Assembly (NCBI RefSeq): GCF_001039355.2
Contig: NW_019773594.1
Coordinates: 1 to 25,008 of the forward strand
Length of the DNA: 25,008 bases
Reading direction: 5' to 3'
From: Lingula anatina
Taxonomy: Eukaryota > Brachiopoda > Lingulata > Lingulida > Lingulidae
Made by a program: the position numbers and the translations under genes
Shown here: piece after piece, positions 10,264 through 20,707 of the stretch
Numbering within the stretch: position 1 is the stretch's first letter
Layout: every line of letters begins with the position of its first letter
Notes under the pieces: model-generated
Told to the model about the DNA's origin: nothing
Seen by the model: the letters and a program-made list of their open reading frames with translations, nothing else
Databases searched by the model: none

Positions 10264-12828
10264 CAGTAGGGGTGGGCAAATGAAAGCTTATTTGGGAAAT
10301 TTAATTTCAGACAATTGGATTCTATGGCCATTTTGGCTGCTGAATACAAATCTAATAAGTATTTTCATTTTAAATTACATCTGATATTGGTATCAAGTTA
10401 CTTTTCAAAATGGCCATCAAACGTTCCCTCAATTCACATATTTCTCATGTAAATCTTTAAATATCAGTTCAAAGATGGCTTGTTATATGTTTTACCATAT
10501 GATTTCATGATCAATGAGTGCAAATAGATACATCATTTCTGTTGGGTCACTTCATTTTGGGTTAACAAGAGGAATTTTTGGTCATTTTGAGGTAAAAATC
10601 ACCCCCAAATCACCATTTCTGTGTGCATAAATACAAATGTCTATATGCAACTGTGGCTTTTAAATTAGGAAAAACAAATATACAACAAATATGGTCAATA
10701 TTGTTCAAGGATCACATGAAACTGAAAAGTTTTGACATATAGAATAGACATAATGTTAGTTACATATGGGAATATTTACAGTAGAACACCCAGTAGCAGA
10801 GCATTAAGGATATTGTTACTCTTTATTACCACCCAGATACTGAAAATGAGTTTTTTTCCTGCGTCTTTTTGCTGCTTTGAAACAATGAAAAAACTCTTGA
10901 AAATATGAAATGTTGGCATTTATATTTTTTGTTGCAATGTATAAGCATAAGCAACTCAAAGCTTTAATCATCTATTTAATAGCTTTCTTTTTTTAGATTA
11001 GTTAGCAATCCATATGGGGCTTAACTTCATCGCTGAACAAGATTTTAGCACGAAAATTGGCCAATGGACCACAATCCCATGCCAACGTTTTTGTTTAAAT
11101 GCTTTTGTTATGGAGTTATGAGTCCGTAATGACAGATCTTCTAAAAACAAAGGTATTATTTTGCTTTATCAACGATAAAATCTGAACTAAGGCTTTAAAA
11201 AAATCACTGGCAGGGTTTTGGGGTACTAAATGGTGTATTAAAGTGGCTTTGAAATAGTGATCACGGGTGTTCAGGTAAAACAGAAATTTGAGAAACCGAT
11301 TTTTCAGTTTTTACCCCCAAACTGCAATTATGCCGTCACCCGAAAGATGACATGTGTAAATGTTAATTAATGTAATCACTGAACACTGAAAATTTATTTA
11401 TCACCGAAAAGAATGTATGTAAGGCAGTAAATAAGGAGTTTTGGGTGAATGGTGACAATATCCTTATTGTCTTCATTTATAACCTAGTCACACTAGAGCC
11501 GGAATGAGCTAGAATGTAGGCGGAATGAAAATTTTTTGTTTATTCCTGAATATTTGAAGTATCTAAAAATTCTAAGCCCATTCGAAATGTTTGGGTCCAT
11601 TCTTGCGTCCTGTTAAAATGTTTTGCTCATTCTCAAAACTTTTGAAGTGCATTCCAAGTGGAAAAATATTGAATGGCATTCAAGTGTATTCTAACTGCAC
11701 TATGAGCGCATTCTTAAGATTCTTACGAAATTCCAACAGCATTCAAAACATTTTGATCACATTCGAGGGAGAACCGAAATGGCAAGGCGCTTCAAATCTT
11801 GTCGGAATGTTCCACATTGTGCCTCCAGTGAGCAGGAATGCAACTCGAATGCATCTTGATTGCAGGCCGGAATTCAGCCAGCAATGAAACCACACTTGTG
11901 TGGCATTTGAAGTGCATTCTAAATATTCTCACTATATTTAGACAGCATTAACGTTATTCCTAATGTGTTCCAACTGCATTCGAGCTGCGCTTGAGAGCTA
12001 ATACAATACAACCGAAATGTGCACGAATCATACCAGGTGGGTTCGAAGCGCATTCTGAGGTTCTGAGATTCTGAGGTATTCTTACTGGAATTGAGGTTAA
12101 TTTGATATTACCCAACGAACGTGGGGCAAATTTTGAAAATTCTTCATTATGGCTCATTCTGCTTGATTACTTCAGATTCCAAATAAGTGTGACAGGGGGC
12201 TTTACAGTGCCTTCTGGTCAGTGTATTTCTTGTTGATGCTTTCATGGTGGTGGTGAGATACTCTTAAACTACGCAACTGGAAACTAAGTACTATTCCAAG
12301 GTCAAGAGCCTAGAGGTTGTAAGATGTTGATGTCACCTGACAAAGTTTTACCTGTTCTGAAGGAAAGGAAAATTATAAAGCATAAAATTTGCTGGTACAC
12401 ATCCATGAAGGTATTTTAAGCATTGTTTTAATACCAAACTGTAATCCATGAATTAAGTATGTACATAATGGCCATTATTTATATTTATCTTAGGCTCGAA
12501 GTGTGTATTTTATGTATATGTTTGTTTTAAATAACATATTTTTACAGATGTCACCCTAACAATATTGCAAATGTCTTGAATATGCTGATATTTGAACTCA
12601 GCAACCCTCAAAACATATAGAAAGACATATTACACACCATTTTTATGTACTTTACTGTGAAAATATGGCCAAAAAGCCATTTCCAGCCTTTTTTCACAAA
12701 CAAATAGCAGATACCAATATAAATCTTTAGCTTTGGTGAAAAATTTTGTCAGATTTGTGTTCAGCAGCAAAAATGGCCATAGAATCCACCTGTTTTGAAA
12801 AAAATTTGTCATTTGCCCACCCCTAGTG
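10264..12828. mobile_element. 2.57-kb hAT-like element, no transposase visible
   Basis: The termini are CAGTAGGGGTGGGCAAATG (10264) and, on the other strand from 12828, CACTAGGGGTGGGCAAATG, flanked by the identical 7-bp direct repeat CCACTGG (10257-10263 and 12829-12835). The CA-start and GGGGTGGGCAAA terminus are typical of hAT elements, whose usual target duplication is 8 bp. The inverted similarity extends about 130 bp inward (shared GGATTCTATGGCCATTTT and TATTGGTATC), so the ends are unusually long. No transposase ORF is present, and the interior holds CATTC repeat copy 2. It is non-autonomous or decayed. Confidence 0.8.
11484..12160. repeat. CATTC-rich dispersed repeat, copy 2
   Basis: It starts CTAGTCACACTAGAG and aligns with copy 1 (5463) for about 330 bp, then continues with further CATTC-type motifs (GTGCATTCTAAATATTC, CCAACTGCATTCGAGC). 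At 11826-11840 it carries the uninterrupted sequence that the MITE disrupts in copy 1. A + strand reading frame at 11591-11887 is not conserved in copy 1. Confidence 0.75.
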
Positions 12829-12892
12829 CCACTGGTTAGGCTTAACCCCTGGTTAGTGATAAACTTCCTTTAAAAACCGGGCCCTGGTTTTT

Positions 12893-13127
12893 ACTTAAAC
12901 ACTGTTGATCTACTAATATTGTAGGTTTTCTTCTTGCCTTTGAAATGTTCGGCGCAAACGCGGTGCCCTGCTCTTGATCCAAACCCGCTGAAATTTCTTT
13001 TCTTTCTACTGATGTTGTCTACCCATATTTTTCATTCTGACGGATTTGTTTGAACTTTTAAAAAATCCATGTGTCGATCTCGCTTACTATTATTGTACAT
13101 GTAGCAGCGGGACACACAGCATGACAT
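12893..13127 (-). pseudogene. THAP zinc-finger domain of a transposase (broken)
   Basis: THAP domains are C2CH zinc fingers that bind transposon ends. Read from the ATG at 13127-13125, the peptide starts with a Cys-rich MSCCVSRC segment, then a basic stretch with an NNSKRDR motif. There is one in-frame TGA (13032-13034, codon 32), an invariant-type Trp, and GHRVCAEHFKGKK, which matches the VCSEHF signature carrying the last Cys and His. Apart from that single stop, the frame is open for 78 codons up to the TAA at 12893, just outside the foldback insertion that cuts it off. A single nonsense change in an otherwise readable domain suggests moderate age. Confidence 0.75.
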
Positions 13128-13207
13128 GGTCTAACTGTTTCGACATAGCAAGGACTCACTTTCCCACAATGCAATTTCCAACATGGAAAAGATGAAAAGG
13201 GTCTATA

Positions 13208-13370
13208 GGGGTCAATGGCGCAGGGCGTGGCTGATTTCTGTTAAAGTGGTGACGTTTCTATCACCGACACATTGAGGACATCCATGACACAAGTTCCACT
13301 TACAGTAATTCATATCTTTGATAAACACCGTTACAACTACAATACCAAAGTAAGTAAAAAATCGAGACCT
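13208..13370 (+). repeat. Continuation of duplicated segment C after the transposon
   Basis: GGTCAATGGCGCAGGGCG matches GGCCATTGACGCAGGGCG of copy B (near 5272). The end, ACCAAA|GTAAGTAAA at 13350, corresponds to AGCAAG|GTAAGTAAA at 5407. It marks the other side of the insertion site. Confidence 0.6.
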
Positions 13371-13944
13371 CCTGATAAAATTCAAATTTTATTACTCTAC
13401 TTTTGGGATTGAAAATAAACGTATACGAACTGTAGAATTTGTACTTTTTTTACTGTGGCATTAAAAAGTATGTCAAAAGCAATTTACTGGATACTTAAAT
13501 GAAAAAAAAATCATGCACAAATTTGAGGGCTTTACAAACAAAAATGAAAACTTTCTCCTCAACACAGGCACTTTATAATAAGAATCGCTAAAATGTAGTT
13601 AAAACTACACAGTTTATCCCATTCATTCTTATGAAAAATAACCAGTGGCATGAAAAGAAATTCGAAAGATATAATGCATGGGCGGATTAAGGATTATTTT
13701 CATTAAGGATTATAATGGGGGAGGGGGTATTCGTTTTTTAAAGAATAAATAGCCTCGGATGCGAATCCGACCTTTTCCCCCTTGGTGTGGGTTTTTTTCT
13801 GGGGGCTAACGGTGTCATTTGGTGCAGTTTAGAACTATTATTCAGCTATTTAAAAAAAATTAATCAGATAAGATTTGATAATATTTTTAAAAACGGCGTA
13901 CATGTACATGCATTCTAGTGAGTTAGGACACTTTGTAAAGAATA

Positions 13945-13978
13945 ATGGCGTATAAATCATAAAAGATTTATACGCCAT
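13945..13978. repeat. Perfect 14-bp stem hairpin
   Basis: ATGGCGTATAAATC (13945-13958) and its exact reverse complement (13965-13978) are separated by 6 nt. It stands 19 bp from the TA microsatellite. The function is unknown; it may be the remnant of a small palindromic insertion. Confidence 0.8.
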
Positions 13979-13993
13979 AAAAAGATCAAAAAC

Positions 13994-13996
<3 letters not shown>

Positions 13997-14055
<59 letters not shown>
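13997..14055. repeat. (TA)n microsatellite, 59 bp
   Basis: An uninterrupted TA dinucleotide run, prone to cruciform formation and length variation. Confidence 0.95.
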
Positions 14056-14057
<2 letters not shown>

Positions 14058-14304
14058 TTCCTCAAGAACCCTCTTTTGGTTTTAAATAATGCACACTTAA
14101 GGATGTACACGTTCAGCTGACCAAAATGTACGGTATACTTATAACTAGGATTCAATACACGTATGTCGTATTCTAGCTTATCAAGCCAAATGGTAACCGT
14201 TTTACCAGCTATAAAGTGTAGATGAATTGTTCTCACTCCCTCCCAACTGTTGAGTAAAGATAAGTATTCACCAAGTAACAAAATAAATGAACCTAAATCA
14301 CATG

Positions 14305-17300
14305 TATAATATAATATTATATATTTATTCCAAGTCTAAAATCCATAAAATGTTCAATAGACTGTACAACATAAAATACAAAGAAGTTTATAGATAAAAA
14401 TGGTTAAGATATATTTTATATAAGTAAGAGCTAAACTAAATTGTAATTAACAGTAATTAAAAGTAAAAAAATCCCAGGTTTCTTTAAAATTGTAAAATTT
14501 AAAATTCATGAATAAAATGTCTTAAAAATATGAGTTTTTAATTCCTTTTTAAAAGATTCTTGTGATTCTATTTGTCTAATAAAATTGGCAACTTATTCCA
14601 CTCTACTGGTGCAGCTACGCAAAATGATTTTGGAACTTTCAGTAGAAGTTTGTCACCAGACCTCGGGGATCTTTGAGGACTATAATGTTTGACTAGATCA
14701 GTTATATATGGTGGAGCTAGATTATAAAAAGCAGCATGTGTAAAAACTAAAATCTTAAATAAAATTTTGGCCCTAACTGGTAACCAGTGCAGATGCTTTA
14801 AAACTGGAGTGATATGGCAATCACCAGGCTGTAGCATTAAAAGCCGTGCTGAGATATTCTGGATACGTTGTAATCTTTTGATCTTATCATCTGGACATCC
14901 ATATAATACAGAATTGCAATAGTCTAGCCTGGGAGTTACCAATGAGTGTATGACAGTAGCAGCAGATGATTGATTCAGATATTTCCTTATGGTGCTAATA
15001 TCCCGAATGTTGAATAAACAAGACCTTGTGATGTTGGAGATCTGTTTGTCCATTGAAAGTGTAGAATCAAAGTATACTCCTAAATTTTTTACATGGGGGG
15101 AGGAAAATGCCATACTAGTTCCAATTTTAAGTTGCAAGTTGTGAGCAAGGCCCTTGTTGTGTGGTTGAGTAATGACTAAAAATTCTGTTTTTCCATCATT
15201 TATCTTCATTTTGTTTGAAATGAGCCAACCTCTGAGGTCTGATATGCAATCAACAATTGTGTTCACAGGCAATGCTGGATCATGGATGTTACAAGATGTA
15301 TACAACTGGGTATCATCGGCATGAAAGTGGTAACCCATCTTATGATAACGCAGGATTGCTCCAAGGGGTAACGTGTAAACACAAAACTTAAGCGGGCCAA
15401 GCACGCTCCCCTGAGGAACACCAAATAAAAGCTGTGAGAGTTCAGAAAGCACACCATTTATATTAACGTGATGCATTCTCCCAACAAGATAGGATCGTAA
15501 AAGATCTAAGGCCTTATCTCTAACCCCTACACTCTGCTCTAGAAATGTCAATAAAATATTATGGTCTACTGTGTCAAACGCAGCAGACAATTCTAACAGT
15601 ACCAATAACATAGCAGAATGTTTGTCAACACCACTTAACAAATCATTTTTAATTCTCAAAAGTGCAGATTCTGTGCTATGATTGAATTTGTAGGCTGACT
15701 GCATTTCCTCAACAAGATTGTTTGCTTCTAAATCCTTAAATAGTCTAACTGCTATAACCCTTTCTACTACCTTAGATAAAAATGACAAATTGGAAACAGG
15801 ACGATAGTTTACCAAAAGATCCGTGTCAAGGTTGTCCTTTTTGAGTAGTGGGCGAATAATTGCAGATTAAAACTTTTTTGGAAAAACACCCACAGTGAAA
15901 CATTTGTTGATAATTTCCACAATCAAATATATTACAGCCGGAAGAATCTGAACCAATAATGATGATGGGATCGGGTCTAACATGCATGGTGTCTTTTTGG
16001 AGCTGTTTATTATCTTTGTTACTTCACAAGTGGTTGTTGGTTCAAATATAGTGATGAGTGACTGCGGTTCTTGTAAAAGTTCTGACAAAGGTGGATGCGG
16101 TGGTGTAGTCACAGTCTTTTCTAATTCAGAAAGTTCAGCGTTGATATTACTGACTTTAGACACAAAAAAGTCACTCATGTTATTTGCAAGATCTTTCACT
16201 GAATCTGTTTTGTGGTACTTAGAGCAATTGGTTATTCCCAGAATAGTGTTGACAGTTCTAAATAAAGCCTTGGTATCACCATCACATTCTTGTATCTTGT
16301 TAGAATAATACGTTTCTTTAGCTTGACAGATTAATTTGTTTACATGACAACATGCTTCTTTATAGATCTGATGATGGACAGTTAATTTACTACCTCGCCA
16401 CTTCCTCTCCGCCTTCCTTCTGTCTCTCTTTGTCTCCAGAATGTGATCATTCATCCAAGGTTGCAGATCTTTCTTAACAAACGTTTTAGTTTTGACAGGT
16501 ACAAGGTTGTCAAGTGCAGTTGTCAATGTCCTGTCATACAGAAGCACACATTCCTCAGGACTCAAATTATCAAAACTTAAATCACCCAGCTGTGATGTAA
16601 TCTGTCGTTGTAATTCATTTACATCAATGCCCTTGATTTTTCTGAACGAGACTTTCTCCTTACTGGGGTGCGGTCTGCCACATCTAAGCGTGGTGTTGAT
16701 AACATGATGGTCAGAAAGTAAATGCCCTACCTCACATGATGTTACAAGTGAATCACTTTCCCTAGCCAATACCATATCAAGCGTATGACCGCGAACATGA
16801 GTGGGATCTAACACGTACTGTGTAAGTCCAAATGAATCGATTAATGAAGCAAACTGCTTGGTTTCAGAAATGTGTTGATCATCCCAGTGTATATTCAAGA
16901 CGCCGACGACAAGAAGTTTCCCTCGAAGAGGTGCTAGGTACTCAAGGAGATCAGAAAACTCACTGAGGAATAACATTTTTCGCAAATTATTGGTTTTAGA
17001 TGGAGGTATTCTGTATACTGTAATGATACGCAATGTCACTGATATAGCTGTAACTAAAACCTCAATGTACTCAAAAGACAATGGTTCAATCCTTTTTGGC
17101 TGTTGGGTTACTGTGAAGCTGCCCTGTGAAAGAAAAGCAACTCCACCCCCTCTCCGAATCGTGCGAGGTATATGAATACACTGGTTGGGGTAATATCGGT
17201 TAGCATATAATGTTGAAGATCGGGTGTTATCCAGCTTTCCACTAAGGAGACTAAATCAATATTGTCATCCTTCACCAAGTCACGTATGATAGACCCCTTA

Positions 17301-17900
17301 TTCCTCACTGATCTACAGTTCATAAGTGCCAACTTGACTGTGGGTACCTGTACAGTTCTTTCAGTTATCACATACTTTAAGTTATGAAAGTTTACACCAC
17401 TTTGATAATCATCATTCCCATTTCTACTGGTTCTAGATGTTATTCTTCTACTTGATACATATTTTATCCTTCTATTTCGTCCAACTCCTCCTTTACTTCC
17501 TCTACAGTTTCTGATAATTTTGAACTTACAAAGCAGTTTCTTGACATTGTTAGGTAGATTGTTTACATCAGATGTTGGTTCCGGTTGTAGATGAAAAAGC
17601 TGTCTTCTACAGTAAGTGATGGGTGGCACTCTTCTACTCAATGTCCCAAAGCTACTAATTGCCATGACTTGTGGTTGAGTGGTCAATAACTCTGACAACA
17701 ACTCAGACTGAGCAGTATTTGACCTGTATACTGGTGACCTTTCTTGTGTTGAATAACTTATAGCTGCACCATATGTACTTAGTCCACCAACAAAAAAATG
17801 TCCAAAAGCTCCAAAATGTAGCAGTAAAAAGAGCGTCCAGTGGATACATTGAAATCTTGGATCAATCACTAAAATCACAGTCTATGAATTATGCATCTAA
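14305..17900 (-). mobile_element. L2/CR1-clade non-LTR retrotransposon (LINE), inactive
   Basis: Minus-strand element with endonuclease and reverse transcriptase in one ORF2-type polyprotein (14506 to about 17800). It has an AT-rich 3' UTR ending near 14305, shortly after an AATAAA (minus strand, near 14330). The RT motifs (SAAFDTVDH, GVPQGSVLGP, ADD) and the C-terminal WNKLP followed by an FKKELKTH segment place it in the CR1/L2 group. It is nearly full length at the protein level, which is unusual for 5'-truncating LINEs; the exact 5' end is not defined. No target duplication was identified. Confidence 0.85.
14506..17800 (-). pseudogene. LINE ORF2: endonuclease-reverse transcriptase, broken
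   Basis: The order is an Arg/Gly-rich N-terminal stretch (about 17380-17560), the APE-type endonuclease (LALMNCRSVRNKG, then VESW, RRGGG, LNIHWDD, LSDHH), a linker, then reverse transcriptase and C-terminal region. Defects seen: a frameshift near 17160-17215; an in-frame TAA at 15867-15869 between endonuclease and RT; and a frameshift near 14585, after which the third frame carries the true C-terminus to the TGA at 14506. The endonuclease GDLN motif is GVLN (codon 16899-16901), losing a catalytic Asp. RT motif A reads LLELSAAFD instead of LLDLSAAFD (codon 15591-15593), losing a catalytic Asp. The ADD of motif C (about 15312-15317) is intact. The protein cannot be active. Confidence 0.9.
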
Positions 17901-20463
17901 AATACCAGAACCAGGTAAAAAAAACGACTAAAATTGAGAGCTTCAAACAAGCTGTAGGCTGCACAAAACTGGCGCCCTCCTATGCAAGCTTTTACTTCTG
18001 CACGCTGTCTTTGTCATTGTGTCATTTTCTAAAAGACCTAAAACAAACAATAAATATTACTATTTACACAACGCCGGAGTGAAACAGAGGAGAAAATACA
18101 CAGAAACATTTTCTCGAGCAGTGACTTTTGACAAAGGCTGTTACGCGCACAATTAAGCGCAGGGACACCTGTTTCTATGTTTTGCAAGGTGTAAATAAAA
18201 TGTTTGGCCCATAATCTTCTGCTTTGTTGTAGGTTCTTTTGAATTGCAGGTGTTATTTTTCAATCACATTGACCTGACCTATTTCCCACTGCTGTGACAA
18301 AAATAAGCTTGTCCCAGGGTAGCAAATGAGGGTCAGATTCCAAATTATCTGAGACTATTACAAGGGGTGGTCGGTGTACAGTAAGATATAGACAAGAACC
18401 TTAAAACATTATAATCATTATTACAAATTTAAGTAATAGTACTTCTGCACCGGTACATAAATTACCATGGCTTTTACATATAATATAAGAACAACACAAT
18501 TAATGTATTACTATTATCCCTTTTGTATTTGCGTTGCCAGTATGTAACAAGTAAAATATTCAAGGTAATATAACTTCTTGGTGTGTTTACAGATTTATCT
18601 GAAGCACAAATACAATTATCGTATGTAACATAATATGGCGCGATTTAAGCTAACAAAGTGGGAAGGTAGAACTACCTATAATTCCAAAGATAATAAATTT
18701 ACACCTAAATAAGAGTATTTCACGAATATTAATATTGTGTCACTTGACCTTGAACCAGGTTTAGTCCTACTACCGAGTCGGTGGGACAACCCACTGACAC
18801 TTTTTGCTGGAAGTTAAACGTGTACCTGTACCAAAAAGAGAAATTACTTTAATTCTTTTCTTGAATTATTTATAACATATAAAATTAGGGCGCTGTATGA
18901 TACCGAGTATGTTTGCTTTAGAGTACCCTTGGGTGATGTTCGTCCAAGATGTTCCCTAATTTTAAATGTTTGCTTGTGTTTGTCTCTCTGCTTTGGGAAG
19001 TAGATCAGGGCTGTTAAACACGAATAATGTGTGGTGAAATAGGGTTTGGGAATCATAAGCAATTTTCGTTGAATCTTGAAACAGCAACACATTTTCCTAA
19101 CAGATTGTTTTAAGTCACAGACCCAGTATGAAATACTGAAACATTTCCCCAAGAAATGTACAATGAAGATAGAAGTGGGATGGGATGGAGTCATGTGGAC
19201 TCTGTCCACGTAATCCAGGCGGGCTGTCTCTGGGGATCATGTGCGGTTTTAGTCGAGGCACAGTTTGAAACATTGCATTTTAGTTTAAATCGTTGTTCTC
19301 TATCAGAGATATGGTATAAAAAGCTGTACACATTTCTCTCAGACAGTGGTGCACTATATTATAAAGATAGAAGTGGAATGGGGCTAAAGTTACCTTGACT
19401 CCGTTGAGTCTGCAGGTCTAATGGATATTTCAAGAAAACTTCAGTATTTGTAAATTTCCTACAGTTACATCGCAAACGTTTTGATAACTAACAACGTTCA
19501 TGTTACTAACCGTATTAATTTTGCAAGTTACTTATAGTTAGGGAACTAGCTGTCAATGAGAGTGATATCATGTTCAGTTAAGTCACGTTTCCCACGTCTT
19601 TCAAGCATCGTTAAAGTGTAATAAAACTTGAGTAAAAAAAATCACCAAGCAAATGAAATATGTACGAAAAGTGTTAACGGTCTTTTATAGAGAAAAAAAA
19701 TGAAAATTTGGATGGAGATACCACTAATGAAATACATGTACAGTTTATTTATATAAAAAGGGGTATATTAAGCATTTAAGCATTTTCAAAAGAAATATTT
19801 TAAAACCTTGTTACTAAAAATATGGGGAGAAATGATACTTGCAATCTATACATTGTAAGCAGAAATATATTTTTCTTTCCACAGAGCTTCGAAGAAACCA
19901 CTTCTTACCATGAAAGACTTCGCTCACAAGCATTCCAACTTTGTAATTAATGAAAAAACTTCTTTCATATCCAGTTGCAATTTTGTTTTGTGTTTCCATA
20001 TATTGCCATTGTTGATCACGTTTTGCTTTCAGATGCAACTAATAGTTTGAAAATTTTGTTAAGTGTAATAATATATATTACTGAAAATGGAGGAATTCGT
20101 CAGCGACAGTGCATATGTACAACAATATACCACCATACCATCAATTATAAATTAAAAATTTTAACATGATAAGACATTTGTGTATTTTGTACACAAAAAT
20201 TCAAGAAATGTACAGATGATTTGTGACAGGAATAGAGAAAAACCCGAATTAAAAAAAATCCAGGCAATATGCTGCAATGCAATCCCAGCATTACTGAAAT
20301 CGTTTGCATTACTGTAGTGTTTTAACAGTCTTGCATGATATGTACCATTAATTTTGCTAGTACTAACTGACGTAGTTATAGCCTGTTATGTTGTATAGTG
20401 TCATTTTCAAGTGACTTAATAAAATCCAAGTATGTCTAGATTTTTCTTTATGCTGAATTCCAG
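17901..20463. other. Intergenic or long intron, no gene recognised
   Basis: AT-rich DNA with scattered short frames and no domain. AAGATAGAAGTGGGATGGG (19166-19184) recurs with one mismatch at 19364-19382, 198 bp on, in the same frame; this is a weak ancient duplication. A short palindrome, GTGGAC TCT GTCCAC, lies near 19196. No tRNA, rRNA or transposon termini were recognised. Confidence 0.5.
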
Positions 20464-20707
20464 GCCCAGTGGACAGTGAAGTTTTAACCCCAGTGACTGG
20501 CAGTGAGAGTGACAGAGATCAGAGCGCTGCTTCACCGTCTCATATAAAGAACCGAGCAAGGATCTTAGTCACACCCTAACCTAGGAAAACCCTGATGAAC
20601 CCCCATGTGTCTCAGCTGCACCACGTCCAGATGTCACCACCCCCCTGTGTGAAGCCAAAGACATACACGACAAGGACATCATAAAACTATAATGTCAGGG
20701 ACAACAG
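20464..20707 (+). other. Possible upstream exon, 5' UTR or decayed coding
   Basis: A GC-richer block bounded by splice-like sites: a pyrimidine-rich tract and GAATTCCAG before 20464, and ACAACAG|GTAATC at 20707. The first frame (from 20466) is open for 37 codons and is Ser/Asp/Pro-rich, beginning PVDSEVLTPVTGSESD and ending at TAA 20577. After a frame change it is open again from about 20591 to the TAA at 20690, with a Pro-rich PDEPPCVSAAPRPDV. It could be a spliced non-coding leader of the ROCO-CARD gene or a frameshifted coding exon. No family is recognised. Confidence 0.3.

Larger units (their letters stand above)
9759..12886. mobile_element. Foldback/MITE-like element with GGGCCC termini, split by a hAT-like insertion
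   Basis: The left end (from 9759) reads CTGGGCCCAGTTTTATAAAA. The right end read inward from 12886 is CCAGGGCCCGGTTTTTAAAG. Both continue into GTTTAGCACTAACCA / GTTTATCACTAACCA and a GGTTAA motif. The 16-mer CGTTTAGCACTAACCA is repeated inside (9781-9796 and 9851-9866), and inverted GTTAACTAACCGG and ACTGGTTAA motifs lie at about 10145-10190, so the arms are internally repetitive. No protein is encoded. The hAT-like element at 10264-12828 splits it near the right arm. No convincing target duplication is visible. Confidence 0.65.
8410..13207 (-). mobile_element. Decayed THAP/DDE DNA transposon with nested insertions
   Basis: The ends are inverted: CCTATGGACCCTTTTCATCT (8410-8429) against CCTATAGACCCTTTTCATCT read on the minus strand from 13207, continuing TTTGC/TTTCC. 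Near the 13207 end, the minus strand encodes a THAP zinc-finger domain (12893-13127). Further in, at 9366-9494, it encodes the characteristic end of a DDE_Tnp_4-type transposase. Together these identify an autonomous-type element of the THAP-transposase class (P/ISL2EU/IS4EU-like; exact family not determined). Most of the catalytic region is missing. A second element (9759-12886) has inserted between the two coding remnants. The element sits inside duplicated segment C, whose homology to segment B resumes across it. No clear target duplication was seen. Confidence 0.7.
13371..14304. other. AT-rich DNA with a hairpin and TA microsatellite
   Basis: No gene is recognised. A minus-strand frame running through this stretch is kept open by the TA repeat, which reads as alternating Ile-Tyr, and is spurious. 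A G-rich patch with AGGATTA repeated lies near 13690-13730. Confidence 0.5.

Noticed and set aside
11591-11887. 98-codon + strand frame in CATTC repeat copy 2
   Set aside because: The matching stretch of copy 1 does not keep the frame, and composition explains the peptide.
13850-14281. 143-codon minus-strand frame with an Ile-Tyr run
   Set aside because: The middle is the TA microsatellite read in frame; no domain, start context or conservation.
15982-16308. + strand frame opposite the LINE
   Set aside because: It is the antisense shadow of the LINE ORF2.
18760-18810. Hairpin GTCGGTGGG/CCCACTGAC as a tRNA or other RNA gene
   Set aside because: A single imperfect stem with no cloverleaf or promoter boxes.
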